Origin: Rahnella variigena
Lineage (GTDB): Bacteria; Pseudomonadota; Gammaproteobacteria; Enterobacterales; Enterobacteriaceae
Direction of reading: 5' to 3'
Assembly: GCF_003610915.1 (NCBI RefSeq)
Contig: NZ_NSDJ01000001.1
Span: 3,100,001 to 3,164,000, forward strand
Length of the DNA: 64,000 nucleotides
Of this stretch, positions 17,459-25,564 are shown piece after piece; the first letter of the stretch is position 1; each line of letters starts with the position of its first letter. The notes under the pieces are model-generated. The model did no database searches and was not told the DNA's origin. It saw nothing but the letters and a program-made list of their open reading frames with translations. The translations under genes were made by a program, and so were the position numbers.

Positions 17459-17917
17459 TTACAATGCGGCGATATTGGCAGTGATACAGGCGAGAACGCC
17501 GCGGGCGATATCTACGTTTTCAGGCGGAATGCCTTCCATCACGCTGATAAGAATATCATCGGTCATGCTGCGAACCTGATTGGCAAGTTCTGTGCCGGCT
17601 TCTGTCAGCTTAATGTCTTTGGAACGACGGTCGGTTTCACCGGGGCAACGTTCCAGCAAGCCAAGCTCAGCCAGACTGTCGAACAGGCGGATAGCGGTGG
17701 GGTGTTCGACTTCCAGCAGCGAGGTGAGTTCGCCCTGAGGCAGGCGGCCATTGGCGGCTTCCAGATGTAATAACACCTGACCGCGGGCCAGAGTCAGGCC
17801 AATAGTTTTGAAGCGGGCATCACAATAGGTACGCAACTGGCGACCAATATGAATGGTCTCCGGTAAAAAACGAACGGCGGGAGAGGTTGCTTCCGGGCGG
17901 CGGCGTAATGTGGTCAA
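17459..17917 (-). CDS. MarR-family regulator of the efflux locus
   Basis: 152-residue winged-helix regulator. The DNA-recognition region 'LPQGELTSLLEVEHPTAIRLFDSLAELGLL' and the wing 'ETDRRSKDIKLTEAG' are clear. The start is a TTG at 17917 with GAGGA 4 bases upstream; no in-frame ATG lies near enough to give a full domain. It precedes the MFS gene in the same direction with 189 bp between, including a palindrome that may be its operator. Ligand unknown. Confidence 0.85.
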   Translation of the reverse strand: MTTLRRRPEATSPAVRFLPETIHIGRQLRTYCDARFKTIGLTLARGQVLLHLEAANGRLPQGELTSLLEVEHPTAIRLFDSLAELGLLERCPGETDRRSKDIKLTEAGTELANQVRSMTDDILISVMEGIPPENVDIARGVLACITANIAAL

Positions 17918-18117
17918 AGGTTCCTCACTGTCGGAGCGTAAGCAGGTTTTAGTCGCGTCAGAGTAGCACGATGGGCAACATTTACCAGAAAAGGGAGGTC
18001 GCTGTTAACATTTTGAGACAAGTGGAAGCAGGATCTAAGCAAAGTATTCAAAAAGTATTTATTCTGTCAGCAAGGTTTTTTTCATGATTATTTTCATCCC
18101 TATGACGGAGAATTACG

Positions 18118-18531
18118 ATGCAACCAGTCATCAATATGATCACCCTGGGCGTTAAAGATTTAGCCATCGCCACCGAGTTTTATCAGCACGGACTTGGCTT
18201 CCCTAAAGTGGTCATTGATTCTGACGGTGTCAGCTTCTTTGAGTTAGCCGGTGCCTGGTTGTCGTTATTCCCCTGGGAAGAACTGGCAAAGGATGCGCAG
18301 GTCAGCGCTGAAGGACAGGGTTTTCGCGGTATGGCACTGGCACAAACTGTCGCCAGTGAGGCTAAAGTGGACGCGGTATTAGCGCAGGCAGTGAAAGCGG
18401 GCGGCAAACTGATCAAACCCGGACAAAAAGTCTTCTGGGGCGGATATTCGGGGTATTTCGCCGATCCGGACGGACATCTGTGGGAAATTGCTTATAACCC
18501 GTTTATGCAGATAGGGCCGCAGGAAGAATGA
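18118..18531 (+). CDS. VOC (glyoxalase/bleomycin-resistance) family protein
   Basis: 137-residue vicinal-oxygen-chelate protein, one beta-alpha-beta-beta-beta pair per half: first half 'INMITLGVKDLAIATEFYQHGLGF', second half ending in 'WGGYSGYFADPDGHLWEIAYNP', the family's metal-ligand region. GGAG precedes the ATG. The gene is monocistronic, with a hairpin (18543-18564) after the stop. Function cannot be predicted beyond the fold. Confidence 0.82.
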   Translation: MQPVINMITLGVKDLAIATEFYQHGLGFPKVVIDSDGVSFFELAGAWLSLFPWEELAKDAQVSAEGQGFRGMALAQTVASEAKVDAVLAQAVKAGGKLIKPGQKVFWGGYSGYFADPDGHLWEIAYNPFMQIGPQEE

Positions 18532-18542
18532 TTTCTTGTTTT

Positions 18543-18564
18543 CCCGGCGCTGACAAGCGCCGGG
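18543..18564 (+). terminator. Hairpin after the VOC gene
   Basis: Eight-pair GC-rich stem cccggcgc/gcgccggg with loop tgacaa; no T-run follows, so termination is uncertain. Confidence 0.5.
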
Positions 18565-18715
18565 TAGCGTTGCAGTGGATTGCGATCCTGCTTCCAACTT
18601 TATAATTTAATGTTTTTTTTGCCACTCCTCTTTTGTTTATGGCCTTCACGCAAAGGTTCACGGTCATCTCTCTCCTTAGACTCCTCCTCAACGTGTTATC
18701 AGCTGAGGAAAAACT

Positions 18716-20149
18716 ATGCGCAATTCACGACCGCTTAACGCAGCCTTATTCGGGATAGGGCTTAATACGTACTGGCCACAATTCACCGGTCTGGAAGCAC
18801 GGCTGACAGGCTATCTCGGGCAAATCGAGCAGCAACTTACTTCGCCGGAGATCCTCATTCATAACGGCGGGCTGGTCGACAGTGTGGAAAAAAGCGACAC
18901 GCTTGCCGCTGAACTGAAACAGGTTTCTCCGGACGTCATTATTATCGCCATCAGCACTTACGCTCTGAGTTCAACAGTGTTACCGCTGGTGCAGCAATTT
19001 CAGGTTCCGGTGCTGATCCTGGCTCTTCAGCCTGAACGTCATCTTCCGTATCAGGTTATCAGTGAAATGACCGATCGCGGGGCACGGACCGGTGAATGGC
19101 TGGCACATTGCCAGGCATGCAGCGCGCCGGAACTGGCCAATGTGTTTAACCGTGCGGGCATTGCATACGAGATGATTGTCGGCGCGCTGAATAATGACCC
19201 GTATGTCTGGCAGCAAACACAGCAATGGCTGACCGCGATTGGCGTAAAAATCCGGCTGGGCAAAAGTACGGTGGGAGTACTGGGGCATTATTACAACGGC
19301 ATGGTGGATGTGTATTCCAACATGACCAATCTTTCAGCCAAATTAGGTGTCCGCTTTAAACCCCTCGAGATGTGCGAGCTGAACAGTTTGCGTGAGCAGG
19401 TCAGTGATGCGCAACGTGAGGCTAAACAGAAGGAAGTCGGGAGAAGTCTCCGCACAGATACCAGTTGCGATAAAGCCGAGCTCGAAAGGGCAGTGACGAC
19501 CGCCGTCGCGCTTGAGCAACTGGTTGATAATAACGGGCTGGATGCACTGGCCTATTATTATGAAGGGGCGCCGGGCAATGCTTACGAGAACATCGTGACG
19601 TCGGTGATCCTCGGCAATACGCTGCTGACGGGGCGCAATATTCCCGTTGCTGGTGAATATGAAATCAAGAATGTTATCGCCATGAAAATCATGTCGCTGC
19701 TCGGAGCGGGGGGATCGTTCTCTGAACCTTATGGCATTGATTTTGATGATGATGTTGTGCTTTGGGGACACGACGGGCCAGCTCATCCGCTGATGGCAGA
19801 AGGTGAAGTGCGTCTGGTGCCGTTACCTGTCTATCACGGCAAACCGGGGAAGGGCATTTCTATTCAGATGAGCGTGCGTAAAGGCCCGGTAACGTTCCTT
19901 TCTGTCATCGAAGACATCAATAACCGTGTGATTTTACAATATGCCGAAGGGGAGTCGGTCGAAGGAGAAATCCTGGATATCGGGAATACTAACAGCCGTT
20001 ACCGTTTCCCATTGTCAGCGCGGGAATTTACGAAAGACTGGTCATGCGGAGGAGCAGCACATCATTGCGCGATAGGGATCGGACATCAGGGCGAAACAAT
20101 TGAAAAACTGGCGACGTTACTGGGCGTGGTAACACAGAGGATTTGTTGA
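18716..20149 (+). CDS. Sugar isomerase-like protein of the AraA/FucI superfamily
   Basis: 477 residues. N-terminal Rossmann-like half contains '[18 protein letters not shown]' and '[14 protein letters not shown]'. The C-terminal half has the arabinose/fucose isomerase-type blocks '[20 protein letters not shown]', '[18 protein letters not shown]' and '[25 protein letters not shown]', ending in '[10 protein letters not shown]', which supply the expected acidic and histidine metal ligands. It is not araA itself and no kinase, epimerase or transporter accompanies it, so the substrate is unknown. It reads towards the Ter site at 20168-20190 and converges on the GAPDH gene. Family call is from recalled motifs. 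Confidence 0.65.
   Translation: MRNSRPLNAALFGIGLNTYWPQFTGLEARLTGYLGQIEQQLTSPEILIHNGGLVDSVEKSDTLAAELKQVSPDVIIIAISTYALSSTVLPLVQQFQVPVLILALQPERHLPYQVISEMTDRGARTGEWLAHCQACSAPELANVFNRAGIAYEMIVGALNNDPYVWQQTQQWLTAIGVKIRLGKSTVGVLGHYYNGMVDVYSNMTNLSAKLGVRFKPLEMCELNSLREQVSDAQREAKQKEVGRSLRTDTSCDKAELERAVTTAVALEQLVDNNGLDALAYYYEGAPGNAYENIVTSVILGNTLLTGRNIPVAGEYEIKNVIAMKIMSLLGAGGSFSEPYGIDFDDDVVLWGHDGPAHPLMAEGEVRLVPLPVYHGKPGKGISIQMSVRKGPVTFLSVIEDINNRVILQYAEGESVEGEILDIGNTNSRYRFPLSAREFTKDWSCGGAAHHCAIGIGHQGETIEKLATLLGVVTQRIC
19847..19854 (+). other. KOPS octamer pointing towards dif (left arm)
   Basis: gggaaggg fits GGGNAGGG, the FtsK-orienting sequence, on the plus strand to the left of dif as expected. Confidence 0.5.
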
Positions 20150-20167
20150 AACATTAACAGGAATAGG

Positions 20168-20190
20168 TATTTTAGTTACAACATACAATA
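20168..20190 (-). other. Ter site, minus orientation (Ter-left)
   Basis: On the minus strand the site reads GTATGTTGTAACTAAAA (20186 down to 20170), identical over 16 bases to the core of E. coli TerB, including the G whose partner C is flipped in the locked Tus-Ter complex. In this orientation the blocking face looks to the right, so leftward-moving forks would be stopped. Confidence 0.92.
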
Positions 20191-20225
20191 TATTGCTTTT
20201 AATAACGGTGCCCGCCTGTTAGCCA

Positions 20226-20252
20226 TAAAAAAACACCGCCATACGGCGGTGT
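20226..20252 (-). terminator. Terminator of the GAPDH gene
   Basis: Perfect 8-pair stem acaccgcc/ggcggtgt with loop atac (20233-20252); on the minus strand it is followed by seven T residues. Confidence 0.85.
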
Positions 20253-20282
20253 CTGTCATTGTTCTTACAGGAAAAGAGGGAA

Positions 20283-21293
20283 TTATAGACCCCGTTCTTC
20301 CATCAAAAGAGCCAAATCGACCAGACGGTTTGAGAAGCCCCATTCGTTATCATACCAGGCGAGGATCTTCACCAGTTTGCCGCCAATCACCAGCGTAGAA
20401 AGCCCGTCGACGATAGAAGAGCGCGGGTCGCCGCGATAATCGCTGGAAACCAAAGGTTCTTCGCTGTACCCCAGAATTCCTTTCAGAGGGCCAGATTCAG
20501 CCGCCTTACGGAATGCTGCGTTGATTTCCTCAACAGTGGCTTCACGTTTCAGATTGACCGTCAAATCAACGATGGAAACTACAGGGACCGGCACACGCAG
20601 TGAATAACCGGTCATACGGCCATCCAGTTCAGGAATGACTTTACCGATAGCTTTTGCCGCGCCGCTGGAATAAGGAACAATAGATACGGCCGCCGCACGG
20701 GCGCCGCGCAAATCTTTTTCCGGCTGGTCATGCAATGCCTGACTGTTGGTATAGGCATGTGTGGTATTCATCAGGCCATGTTCAATGCCGAATGTCTGAT
20801 GCAAAACTTGCGCCGCAGGAGCCAGGCCATTAGTGGTACAGCTACCGTTACTGACAACTTTATGTTTGGCCGGGTCATACTGACCATCGTTTACACCCAT
20901 CACAATCGTGATGTCATCATTTTTGGCCGGTGCGGAAATGATGACGCGTTTAGCACCACCTTGGGTGATGTGAACTTCCGCTTTTTCTTTTTCAGTGAAG
21001 AAACCGGTGGCCTCAATGACGATGTCAACGCCCACACTGCTCCATGGAATAGCCGCAGGATCTCTTTCAGAAAATACGCGGACAGTTTTGCCATCAACCA
21101 GCAACTGACCTTCGTCAGCTTTTACGTCTGCCTGTAAGGTACCGGAGAGAGAATCATATTTGAGAAGGTGAGCGAGGGTTTTGCTGTCAGTCAGGTCGTT
21201 TATGGCGACAACCTGAAAATCATTGCGACCGAGCGCAGCACGCAATACGTTACGTCCAATCCTGCCGAATCCGTTAATACCAACTTTGACCAT
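20283..21293 (-). CDS. Type I glyceraldehyde-3-phosphate dehydrogenase
   Basis: 336-residue NAD-dependent GAPDH catalysing the phosphorylating oxidation of glyceraldehyde 3-phosphate. Motifs: 'KVGINGFGRIGRNVLRAAL', Asp33 (NAD preference), catalytic Cys152 and His179 ('TTHAYTNSQ'). The active-site block reads SNGSCTTNGLAP instead of the usual SNASCTTNCLAP, so Ala and the second Cys are both Gly. This suggests a paralogue or alternative GAPDH, not the main glycolytic gapA. AAGGAG precedes the ATG at 21293. It follows a GlxA-type regulator in the same direction by 78 bp, so the regulator may control it or be co-transcribed with it. Confidence 0.9.
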   Translation of the reverse strand: MVKVGINGFGRIGRNVLRAALGRNDFQVVAINDLTDSKTLAHLLKYDSLSGTLQADVKADEGQLLVDGKTVRVFSERDPAAIPWSSVGVDIVIEATGFFTEKEKAEVHITQGGAKRVIISAPAKNDDITIVMGVNDGQYDPAKHKVVSNGSCTTNGLAPAAQVLHQTFGIEHGLMNTTHAYTNSQALHDQPEKDLRGARAAAVSIVPYSSGAAKAIGKVIPELDGRMTGYSLRVPVPVVSIVDLTVNLKREATVEEINAAFRKAAESGPLKGILGYSEEPLVSSDYRGDPRSSIVDGLSTLVIGGKLVKILAWYDNEWGFSNRLVDLALLMEERGL

Positions 21294-21371
21294 GATGAAC
21301 TCCTTAGTTATCTGACTTAGGGTTAATCTAATCTGAAGAAGGGATGGCGTAAATGACAACAATAGATCTAT

Positions 21372-22349
21372 TTACGCCAACACGCGTGAGCAAAAACGTT
21401 CTCTGTATTCTGTAGGAGTCAGTTGTAAGTTTCTCTCAAAGACACGACGCAGATTAAGGCCGCCACCAAATCCCGTTGTGAGTGCAATTTGCTCTACGCC
21501 TTGTGTGGTTTGTTCAAGAAGCTGTCTTGCAGCATTGAGGCGAACTTCTTCGACATACTTCGCCGGTGTGATACCGGTTTCACGAGTGAATACCCGCGTA
21601 AAATTACGCGGACTCATTGCCACGCGCCCGGCCAGTCCTTCAACAGATAAATCGCCGGTAAGATTTTCAGGCAACCAGGCCTGAAGCTCGCGGATAGGGC
21701 CATCGCTGGCCTGATTCAAAAGATAGCGGCTATATTGCGCTTGTCCACCAGGCCGGCGGAGAAACATCACCAGATTTTGTGCGACGTTTATGGCAACGCT
21801 GAAGCCGTGATCATCCTCTACCAGAGCCAGGGTGAGATCGAAACCTGAACTGACACCGCCGGATGTCCAGATTTCACCGTCCTGAACGTACATCGGTCCG
21901 CGTTCGACTTTTACCTGCGGAAATTTCGCCTGCAGGGTATCAAGCAGCCGCCAGTGTGTGGTGGCATGACGGCCATTGAGCAGGCCAGCATGAGCCAGCA
22001 ACATAGCACCGCCACAAATTGACACCACACGCCGCGCGTGGGGTGCCGCGTTTTTCAGCCAGTTAACAACGCTTGAGCTTTCTTCTTCAGTCAGACCTTT
22101 GCCGGTGATAATAATCGTGTCACGGGGTTCTGTCGGATCGAGATCACACAGCCGGTGGTCGGCCAGCAGGTTCAGACCTGAAATACCATGAACGACACGG
22201 TGCGATTGCGTGGTAGCCACGGCGACCTGATAAGGCGAACTTTGGGGATTACCGGGCAGCAGCTGATTGGCCTGCATCAGGATATCGACGATGCCTGCCG
22301 CTTCAAATAACATGCCACCGTCAGGAACGATAACCAGAATGGTTGTCAT
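21372..22349 (-). CDS. GlxA-family AraC-type regulator with DJ-1/PfpI domain
   Basis: 325 residues from the ATG at 22349 (an ATG at 22370 is equally in frame; neither has a strong ribosome-binding site). The N-terminal DJ-1/PfpI-like domain (about 1-170) includes 'VPDGGMLFEAAGIVDIL' and 'RRVVSICGGAMLLAHAG', where the Cys sits at the nucleophile elbow. The C-terminal AraC/XylS DNA-binding domain has two helix-turn-helices: 'VEGLAGRVAMSPRNFTRVF' and 'VEQIALTTGFGGGLNLRRVF'. Members act as transcription activators responding to metabolites. It sits directly upstream of the GAPDH gene and divergent from emtA. Confidence 0.87.
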   Translation of the reverse strand: MTTILVIVPDGGMLFEAAGIVDILMQANQLLPGNPQSSPYQVAVATTQSHRVVHGISGLNLLADHRLCDLDPTEPRDTIIITGKGLTEEESSSVVNWLKNAAPHARRVVSICGGAMLLAHAGLLNGRHATTHWRLLDTLQAKFPQVKVERGPMYVQDGEIWTSGGVSSGFDLTLALVEDDHGFSVAINVAQNLVMFLRRPGGQAQYSRYLLNQASDGPIRELQAWLPENLTGDLSVEGLAGRVAMSPRNFTRVFTRETGITPAKYVEEVRLNAARQLLEQTTQGVEQIALTTGFGGGLNLRRVFERNLQLTPTEYRERFCSRVLA

Positions 22350-22567
22350 GGCGTTAAATATACCTTTCATACAAAATGAGTCAGATTTGAGTTTAGCAAA
22401 TAACAACGTTTTACGGCAGTTAAAAGCGAAAGCAGGGTGCAGATACCAATTCTTCCATGTCTGTCACAGGTTTTCGGGTAAAAAAAAACAGATTTATGCA
22501 TGATCCTGAGGGATGATATCGGTATCTTGTCAGCGTTGAGACTCACTTATTTAAACCGTGGAAATTC

Positions 22568-23173
22568 ATGATTTCTCTACTAAAAAAACCTTTCAGACTC
22601 AGTATGATTATCATGCTGATGATTTTGGCTGGCTGCTCGAGTAAGCCGAAATATAAGAAATACGATACGCATGCCTATGATGATGAAATTGAAGATGCTG
22701 CTGACCAATATAAGGTCGACAGAAAACTCGTTAAGGCTATCATCCAGGTCGAATCAGGTTTTAATCCCGAAGCCGTAAGTCGTTCAAATGCCATTGGTTT
22801 GATGCAACTTAAAGCATCAACCAGTGGCTGTGATGCTTATCGCTATAAAGGCAAACGCGGCTGCCCTGATGACGATGATTTGCTGGATCCGGAAACCAAC
22901 ATTGACCTCGGAACCGCATACATCAGCGCATTGCAGCGTCAGCAACTAAACTGGATCAACGATCCGCTGACACGCCGTTATGCAACCGAAGTGGCTTATG
23001 CAAATGGTGCGGGCGCATTATTGCGAACATTCTCTGCTAATCGCCAGACCGCGATTCAGATGATCAATCAGCTGACACCCGAAGCGTTTAACTGGCATGT
23101 CCGGCAGTATCATCCGGCGCCTCAGGCACCGAGATACATGGCCAAAGTCGAGAAGGCTTATGCAGGTTTATAG
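22568..23173 (+). CDS. emtA: Membrane-bound lytic murein transglycosylase E
   Basis: 201-residue outer-membrane lipoprotein that cleaves the glycan strands of peptidoglycan endolytically. Signal peptide with lipobox 'LAGC' (lipidated Cys23); the transglycosylase SLT fold begins near residue 40, with catalytic Glu62 in 'IIQVESGFNP', the 'AIGLMQLKAST' motif and 'VAYANGAGAL'. Length and sequence match E. coli EmtA (MltE), including 'CDAYRYKGKRGCP'. Divergent from the GlxA-type regulator. A long imperfect hairpin follows at 23199-23255. Confidence 0.93.
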   Translation: MISLLKKPFRLSMIIMLMILAGCSSKPKYKKYDTHAYDDEIEDAADQYKVDRKLVKAIIQVESGFNPEAVSRSNAIGLMQLKASTSGCDAYRYKGKRGCPDDDDLLDPETNIDLGTAYISALQRQQLNWINDPLTRRYATEVAYANGAGALLRTFSANRQTAIQMINQLTPEAFNWHVRQYHPAPQAPRYMAKVEKAYAGL

Positions 23174-23198
23174 CATTTAGACATGCTGAAAATGGGTA

Positions 23199-23255
23199 CG
23201 CTACGTGAAATCTGCAGGATTAGGGTACTGATCTAATTCCAGAAATCACGTAGCG
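23199..23255. repeat. Long imperfect hairpin downstream of emtA
   Basis: Outer arms cgctacgtga (23199-23208) and tcacgtagcg (23246-23255) are perfect complements, and inner ggattag/ctaattcc arms add further pairs with a short bulge. No T-run follows. It could be a terminator-like structure, a small RNA hairpin or an operator. Confidence 0.5.
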
Positions 23256-23301
23256 CGATCAGTTCAAAGTGCGATTTCTGATGTCAAAAAGTGGAAATGA
23301 G

Positions 23302-23661
23302 ATGGTGACGAATCTGTTTAAGGATTTTCCTGTAAATGCACAGGAGGGAAATGAAGAAACGTTCGAGTCATTATTGATGAAGCCAGATATGCGTATCGAG
23401 AGAATTATTTCAACTGGTCAGGCGAGTCCACCGGGATTCTGGTACAGCCAGCCGCAAAGTGAATGGGTTACAGTGCTTCAGGGCTCGGCAGGTTTAAAAT
23501 TTGAAAACGAGAAGGAAGTGCGCGTGATGAATGCCGGTGACTTCGTAAATATCCCGGCGTTGTGCAGACATCGTGTGGAATGGACAAGTACTGAAGAGCC
23601 AACGGTTTGGTTAGCCATTTATTATGCTGAAGAAACCCAGGACAAAGCAGGTGAGGTATGA
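23302..23661 (+). CDS. Small cupin-domain protein
   Basis: 119 residues from the ATG at 23302, with GGA 8 bases upstream; ATG 23281 and GTG 23269 are in-frame alternatives. A single cupin barrel is seen: 'GFWYSQPQSEWVTVLQGSAGL' (motif 1, Gln/Glu-bearing in place of the His pair) and 'AGDFVNIPALCRHRVEWTS' (motif 2). Metal ligands look incomplete, with His in 'CRHRVEW' as the clearest. It is the last gene before dif and is read towards it. Role unknown. Confidence 0.7.
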   Translation: MVTNLFKDFPVNAQEGNEETFESLLMKPDMRIERIISTGQASPPGFWYSQPQSEWVTVLQGSAGLKFENEKEVRVMNAGDFVNIPALCRHRVEWTSTEEPTVWLAIYYAEETQDKAGEV

Positions 23662-23703
23662 ACGGCGTTGGATATCGAGGTGCTGGTACGTAGCTGATAT
23701 CTC

Positions 23704-23731
23704 ATTTAACATAATATACATTATGCGCACC
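23704..23731 (-). other. dif: dif chromosome dimer resolution site
   Basis: All 28 bases are the reverse complement of the recalled E. coli dif sequence. On the plus strand the XerD arm (atttaacataa) is 23704-23714, the 6-base centre 23715-23720, and the XerC arm (ttatgcgcacc) 23721-23731. XerCD recombine here under FtsK control at cell division. The site lies 3.5 kb from Ter-left and 4.1 kb from Ter-right. Confidence 0.96.
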
Positions 23732-23736
23732 TAATC

Positions 23737-25269
23737 TGTAAGTCCCATTTGATAATGTCACTTTTTAGCTAGTTTATAATGTCACCCAGATACGGCGCAT
23801 TTTCCACCTTTCTGGGAGATCTCTTCTGATGCTGGTAACCATGTCCAATAAAGAACTTCACCGCTTGCCGGTGATCCAGGCCGTTGTTGAAAAGCGTCTG
23901 CGTCGCCGTGATGCCGCCTCTCAGCTGGATCTCACTGAACGTCAGGTACAGCGTCTGATGAACCGCTTCCGGGAGTCCGGTGCTGCCGGGCTGACGAACA
24001 CTCGTCGCGGTATGCCCGGAACTCATCACATTGATATTGCACTGCGTCATCGGATACTGACGCTGCTACGTGAAAATTACGTCGGTTTCGGGCCCACACT
24101 TGCCGCAGAAAAGCTTCAGGAGCGCCATGGGATTTCCGTTTCTGTCGAGACGTTGCGCTGCTGGATGACTGCCGACGGTCTCTGGGTGCCGCATGCCCAT
24201 CGGCGACCGCGAGTTTATCAGCCCCGTTATCGACGCGACTGTTTGGGTGAACTCATTCAAATCGACGGTTCACACCACGACTGGTTTGAAGGACGTGCCT
24301 CCAAGTGCTGCCTGTTGGTTTACATCGATGATGCCACCGGTCGCCTGATGCATCTGCGGTTTTGTCAGAGCGAATCAACCTTCGACTACATGCTGGCAAC
24401 GCGCGAGTACATGGATAAACACGGCAAGCCGGTGGCCTTTTACAGCGACAAGCATGCTGTGTTCAGAGTCAGCCAGGCTGAGACTCGTCGGACCGGCATG
24501 ACTCAGTTCGGACGTGCGTTGCATGATCTCAATATTGAACTGATATGTGCTAACAGCAGCCAGGCTAAGGGGCGCGTCGAGCGTGCCAACCTGACCCTGC
24601 AGGATCGGCTGATTAAGGAGATGCGGCTGGAAAACATCAGTGGCATTGACGCGGCCAATGCGTGGCTGGACGTTTTTATTCGCGACTTTAATTGTCGATT
24701 CGCCAGACCCGCAACCTACCCGAAAGACCTCCATCGACCCGTCAGCGAGAACCGCTCAGAGCTGGATGATATTTTTGCCTGGCAGACGCTGCGCACGCTC
24801 TCAAAATCGTTGACCTTTCAATATGATAAGATGCTTTATCTTGTTGAACCCTCGGAGGAAAATGCGCATATTGCGGGTGAGAAAATCCTGGCTTTTGACT
24901 ATCCGGACGGCACGCTGGCGTTCCGCTATGGCAACAGAACGCTGAAGTATCAGGTATTCGACAAGCTGGCCTGTATCGACCAGGGCCGCATTGTGGACAA
25001 TAAGCGACTGGGGGCAGTTCTGAAATTGGCGCAGGAAAAGCAGGACGAACTCGAGACAGCGGGGAAAAGAAATCGCAGCCAACATATGCCTAAAAGGCGT
25101 GCTCAGGTTCAGGAACAACTGAGGGCAATGAACCCGGTACTTGCCGACCCGACCCTGTTCAAACCTAGTCTGAAAAGATGACCTGACTGCCCTTTTCTCT
25201 TCAGAATTTGGATAAAAAGTGACATTCAAAAATGGGAAATCAGGGTGACATTTCAAACTGGGATAGACA
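23737..25269 (+). mobile_element. ISNCY/IS1202-type insertion sequence beside dif
   Basis: 1533 bp with imperfect terminal inverted repeats: left TGTAAGTCCCATTTGATAAT and right (complement) TGTCTATCCCAGTTTGAAAT, each continuing with GTCAC. The 'aatgtcac' octamer occurs twice near each end (23754, 23779; complement at 25219, 25245), probably transposase-binding sites. Flanks are taatc (23732-23736) and aaatc (25270-25274), a 5-bp duplication with one mismatch. The left end is exactly 5 bp from the XerC arm of dif. One full-length transposase gene occupies it. Confidence 0.88.
23829..25181 (+). CDS. ISNCY-family (IS1202-like) DDE transposase
   Basis: 450-residue, apparently intact transposase. 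N-terminal helix-turn-helix region 'RRRDAASQLDLTERQVQRLMNRF' (about 25-50), a second DNA-binding module with 'GFGPTLAAEKLQERHGISVS', then the catalytic rve-type core: Asp in 'ELIQIDGSHHDWFEG', Asp in 'PVAFYSDKHAVF', Glu in 'AKGRVERANLTLQDR'. GGGAG lies 10 bases before the ATG; ATG 23841 is an alternative. No frameshift or internal stop is seen, so the element may be active. Confidence 0.92.
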   Translation: MLVTMSNKELHRLPVIQAVVEKRLRRRDAASQLDLTERQVQRLMNRFRESGAAGLTNTRRGMPGTHHIDIALRHRILTLLRENYVGFGPTLAAEKLQERHGISVSVETLRCWMTADGLWVPHAHRRPRVYQPRYRRDCLGELIQIDGSHHDWFEGRASKCCLLVYIDDATGRLMHLRFCQSESTFDYMLATREYMDKHGKPVAFYSDKHAVFRVSQAETRRTGMTQFGRALHDLNIELICANSSQAKGRVERANLTLQDRLIKEMRLENISGIDAANAWLDVFIRDFNCRFARPATYPKDLHRPVSENRSELDDIFAWQTLRTLSKSLTFQYDKMLYLVEPSEENAHIAGEKILAFDYPDGTLAFRYGNRTLKYQVFDKLACIDQGRIVDNKRLGAVLKLAQEKQDELETAGKRNRSQHMPKRRAQVQEQLRAMNPVLADPTLFKPSLKR

Positions 25270-25328
25270 AAATCGCGGATTATACGATCCTTGATTAAAC
25301 GGCATTACCGATACCTTTCAGACTCACA

Positions 25329-25359
25329 CGGTATCCGGAAGTTCTTGCCCCGGATACCG
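25329..25359. repeat. Ten-pair hairpin near the IS right flank
   Basis: cggtatccgg (25329-25338) and ccggataccg (25350-25359) are perfect complements around an 11-base loop. No T-run on either side; it lies between the IS and the VOC remnant. Confidence 0.5.
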
Positions 25360-25381
25360 CTCAACTCAATTGCTTGCGGAT

Positions 25382-25462
25382 CTACTCACGGATAATCTGA
25401 CCGACGTCTATGCGGTTGCCATCGGGATCAGCAAAAACAAAAGCACGGATACCGTACTTTCC
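25382..25462 (-). pseudogene. C-terminal remnant of a VOC-family gene
   Basis: On the minus strand 26 codons read GKYGIRAFVFADPDGNRI, then DVGQIIRE and a stop. This is the metal-binding C-terminal motif of glyoxalase/VOC proteins. A stop codon (25463-25465) precedes it in frame and no start is present, so it is a decayed fragment. It points towards dif and the IS; the rest of the gene is absent on either side. Confidence 0.7.
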
Positions 25463-25468
25463 CTACCC
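25461..25468 (-). other. KOPS octamer pointing towards dif (right arm)
   Basis: ccctaccc is GGGTAGGG on the minus strand, the orientation expected to the right of dif. Confidence 0.5.
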
Positions 25469-25491
25469 CGTAAATCAAGAACGAATACTAC

Positions 25492-25552
25492 GAGCCGTTT
25501 ACAATCTTTATTCGGCTCGTATAATGAGCCGAATAAGATCACTAATCGGCTC
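25492..25552 (+). promoter_or_regulatory. fic promoter with two 27-bp palindromic operators
   Basis: Promoter elements tttaca (25498-25503) and tataat (25520-25525) are 16 bp apart. Four half-sites frame them: gagccg 25492-25497, cggctc 25513-25518, gagccg 25526-25531, cggctc 25547-25552. They form two inverted repeats, each gagccg-N15-cggctc and 27 bp long, one over the -35 box and one just past the -10. The two inner half-sites also form a perfect 9-base palindrome around the -10. This suggests tight repression, possibly by the HTH of the Fic protein itself. Confidence 0.8.
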
Positions 25553-25564
25553 ACAGGACACTAA

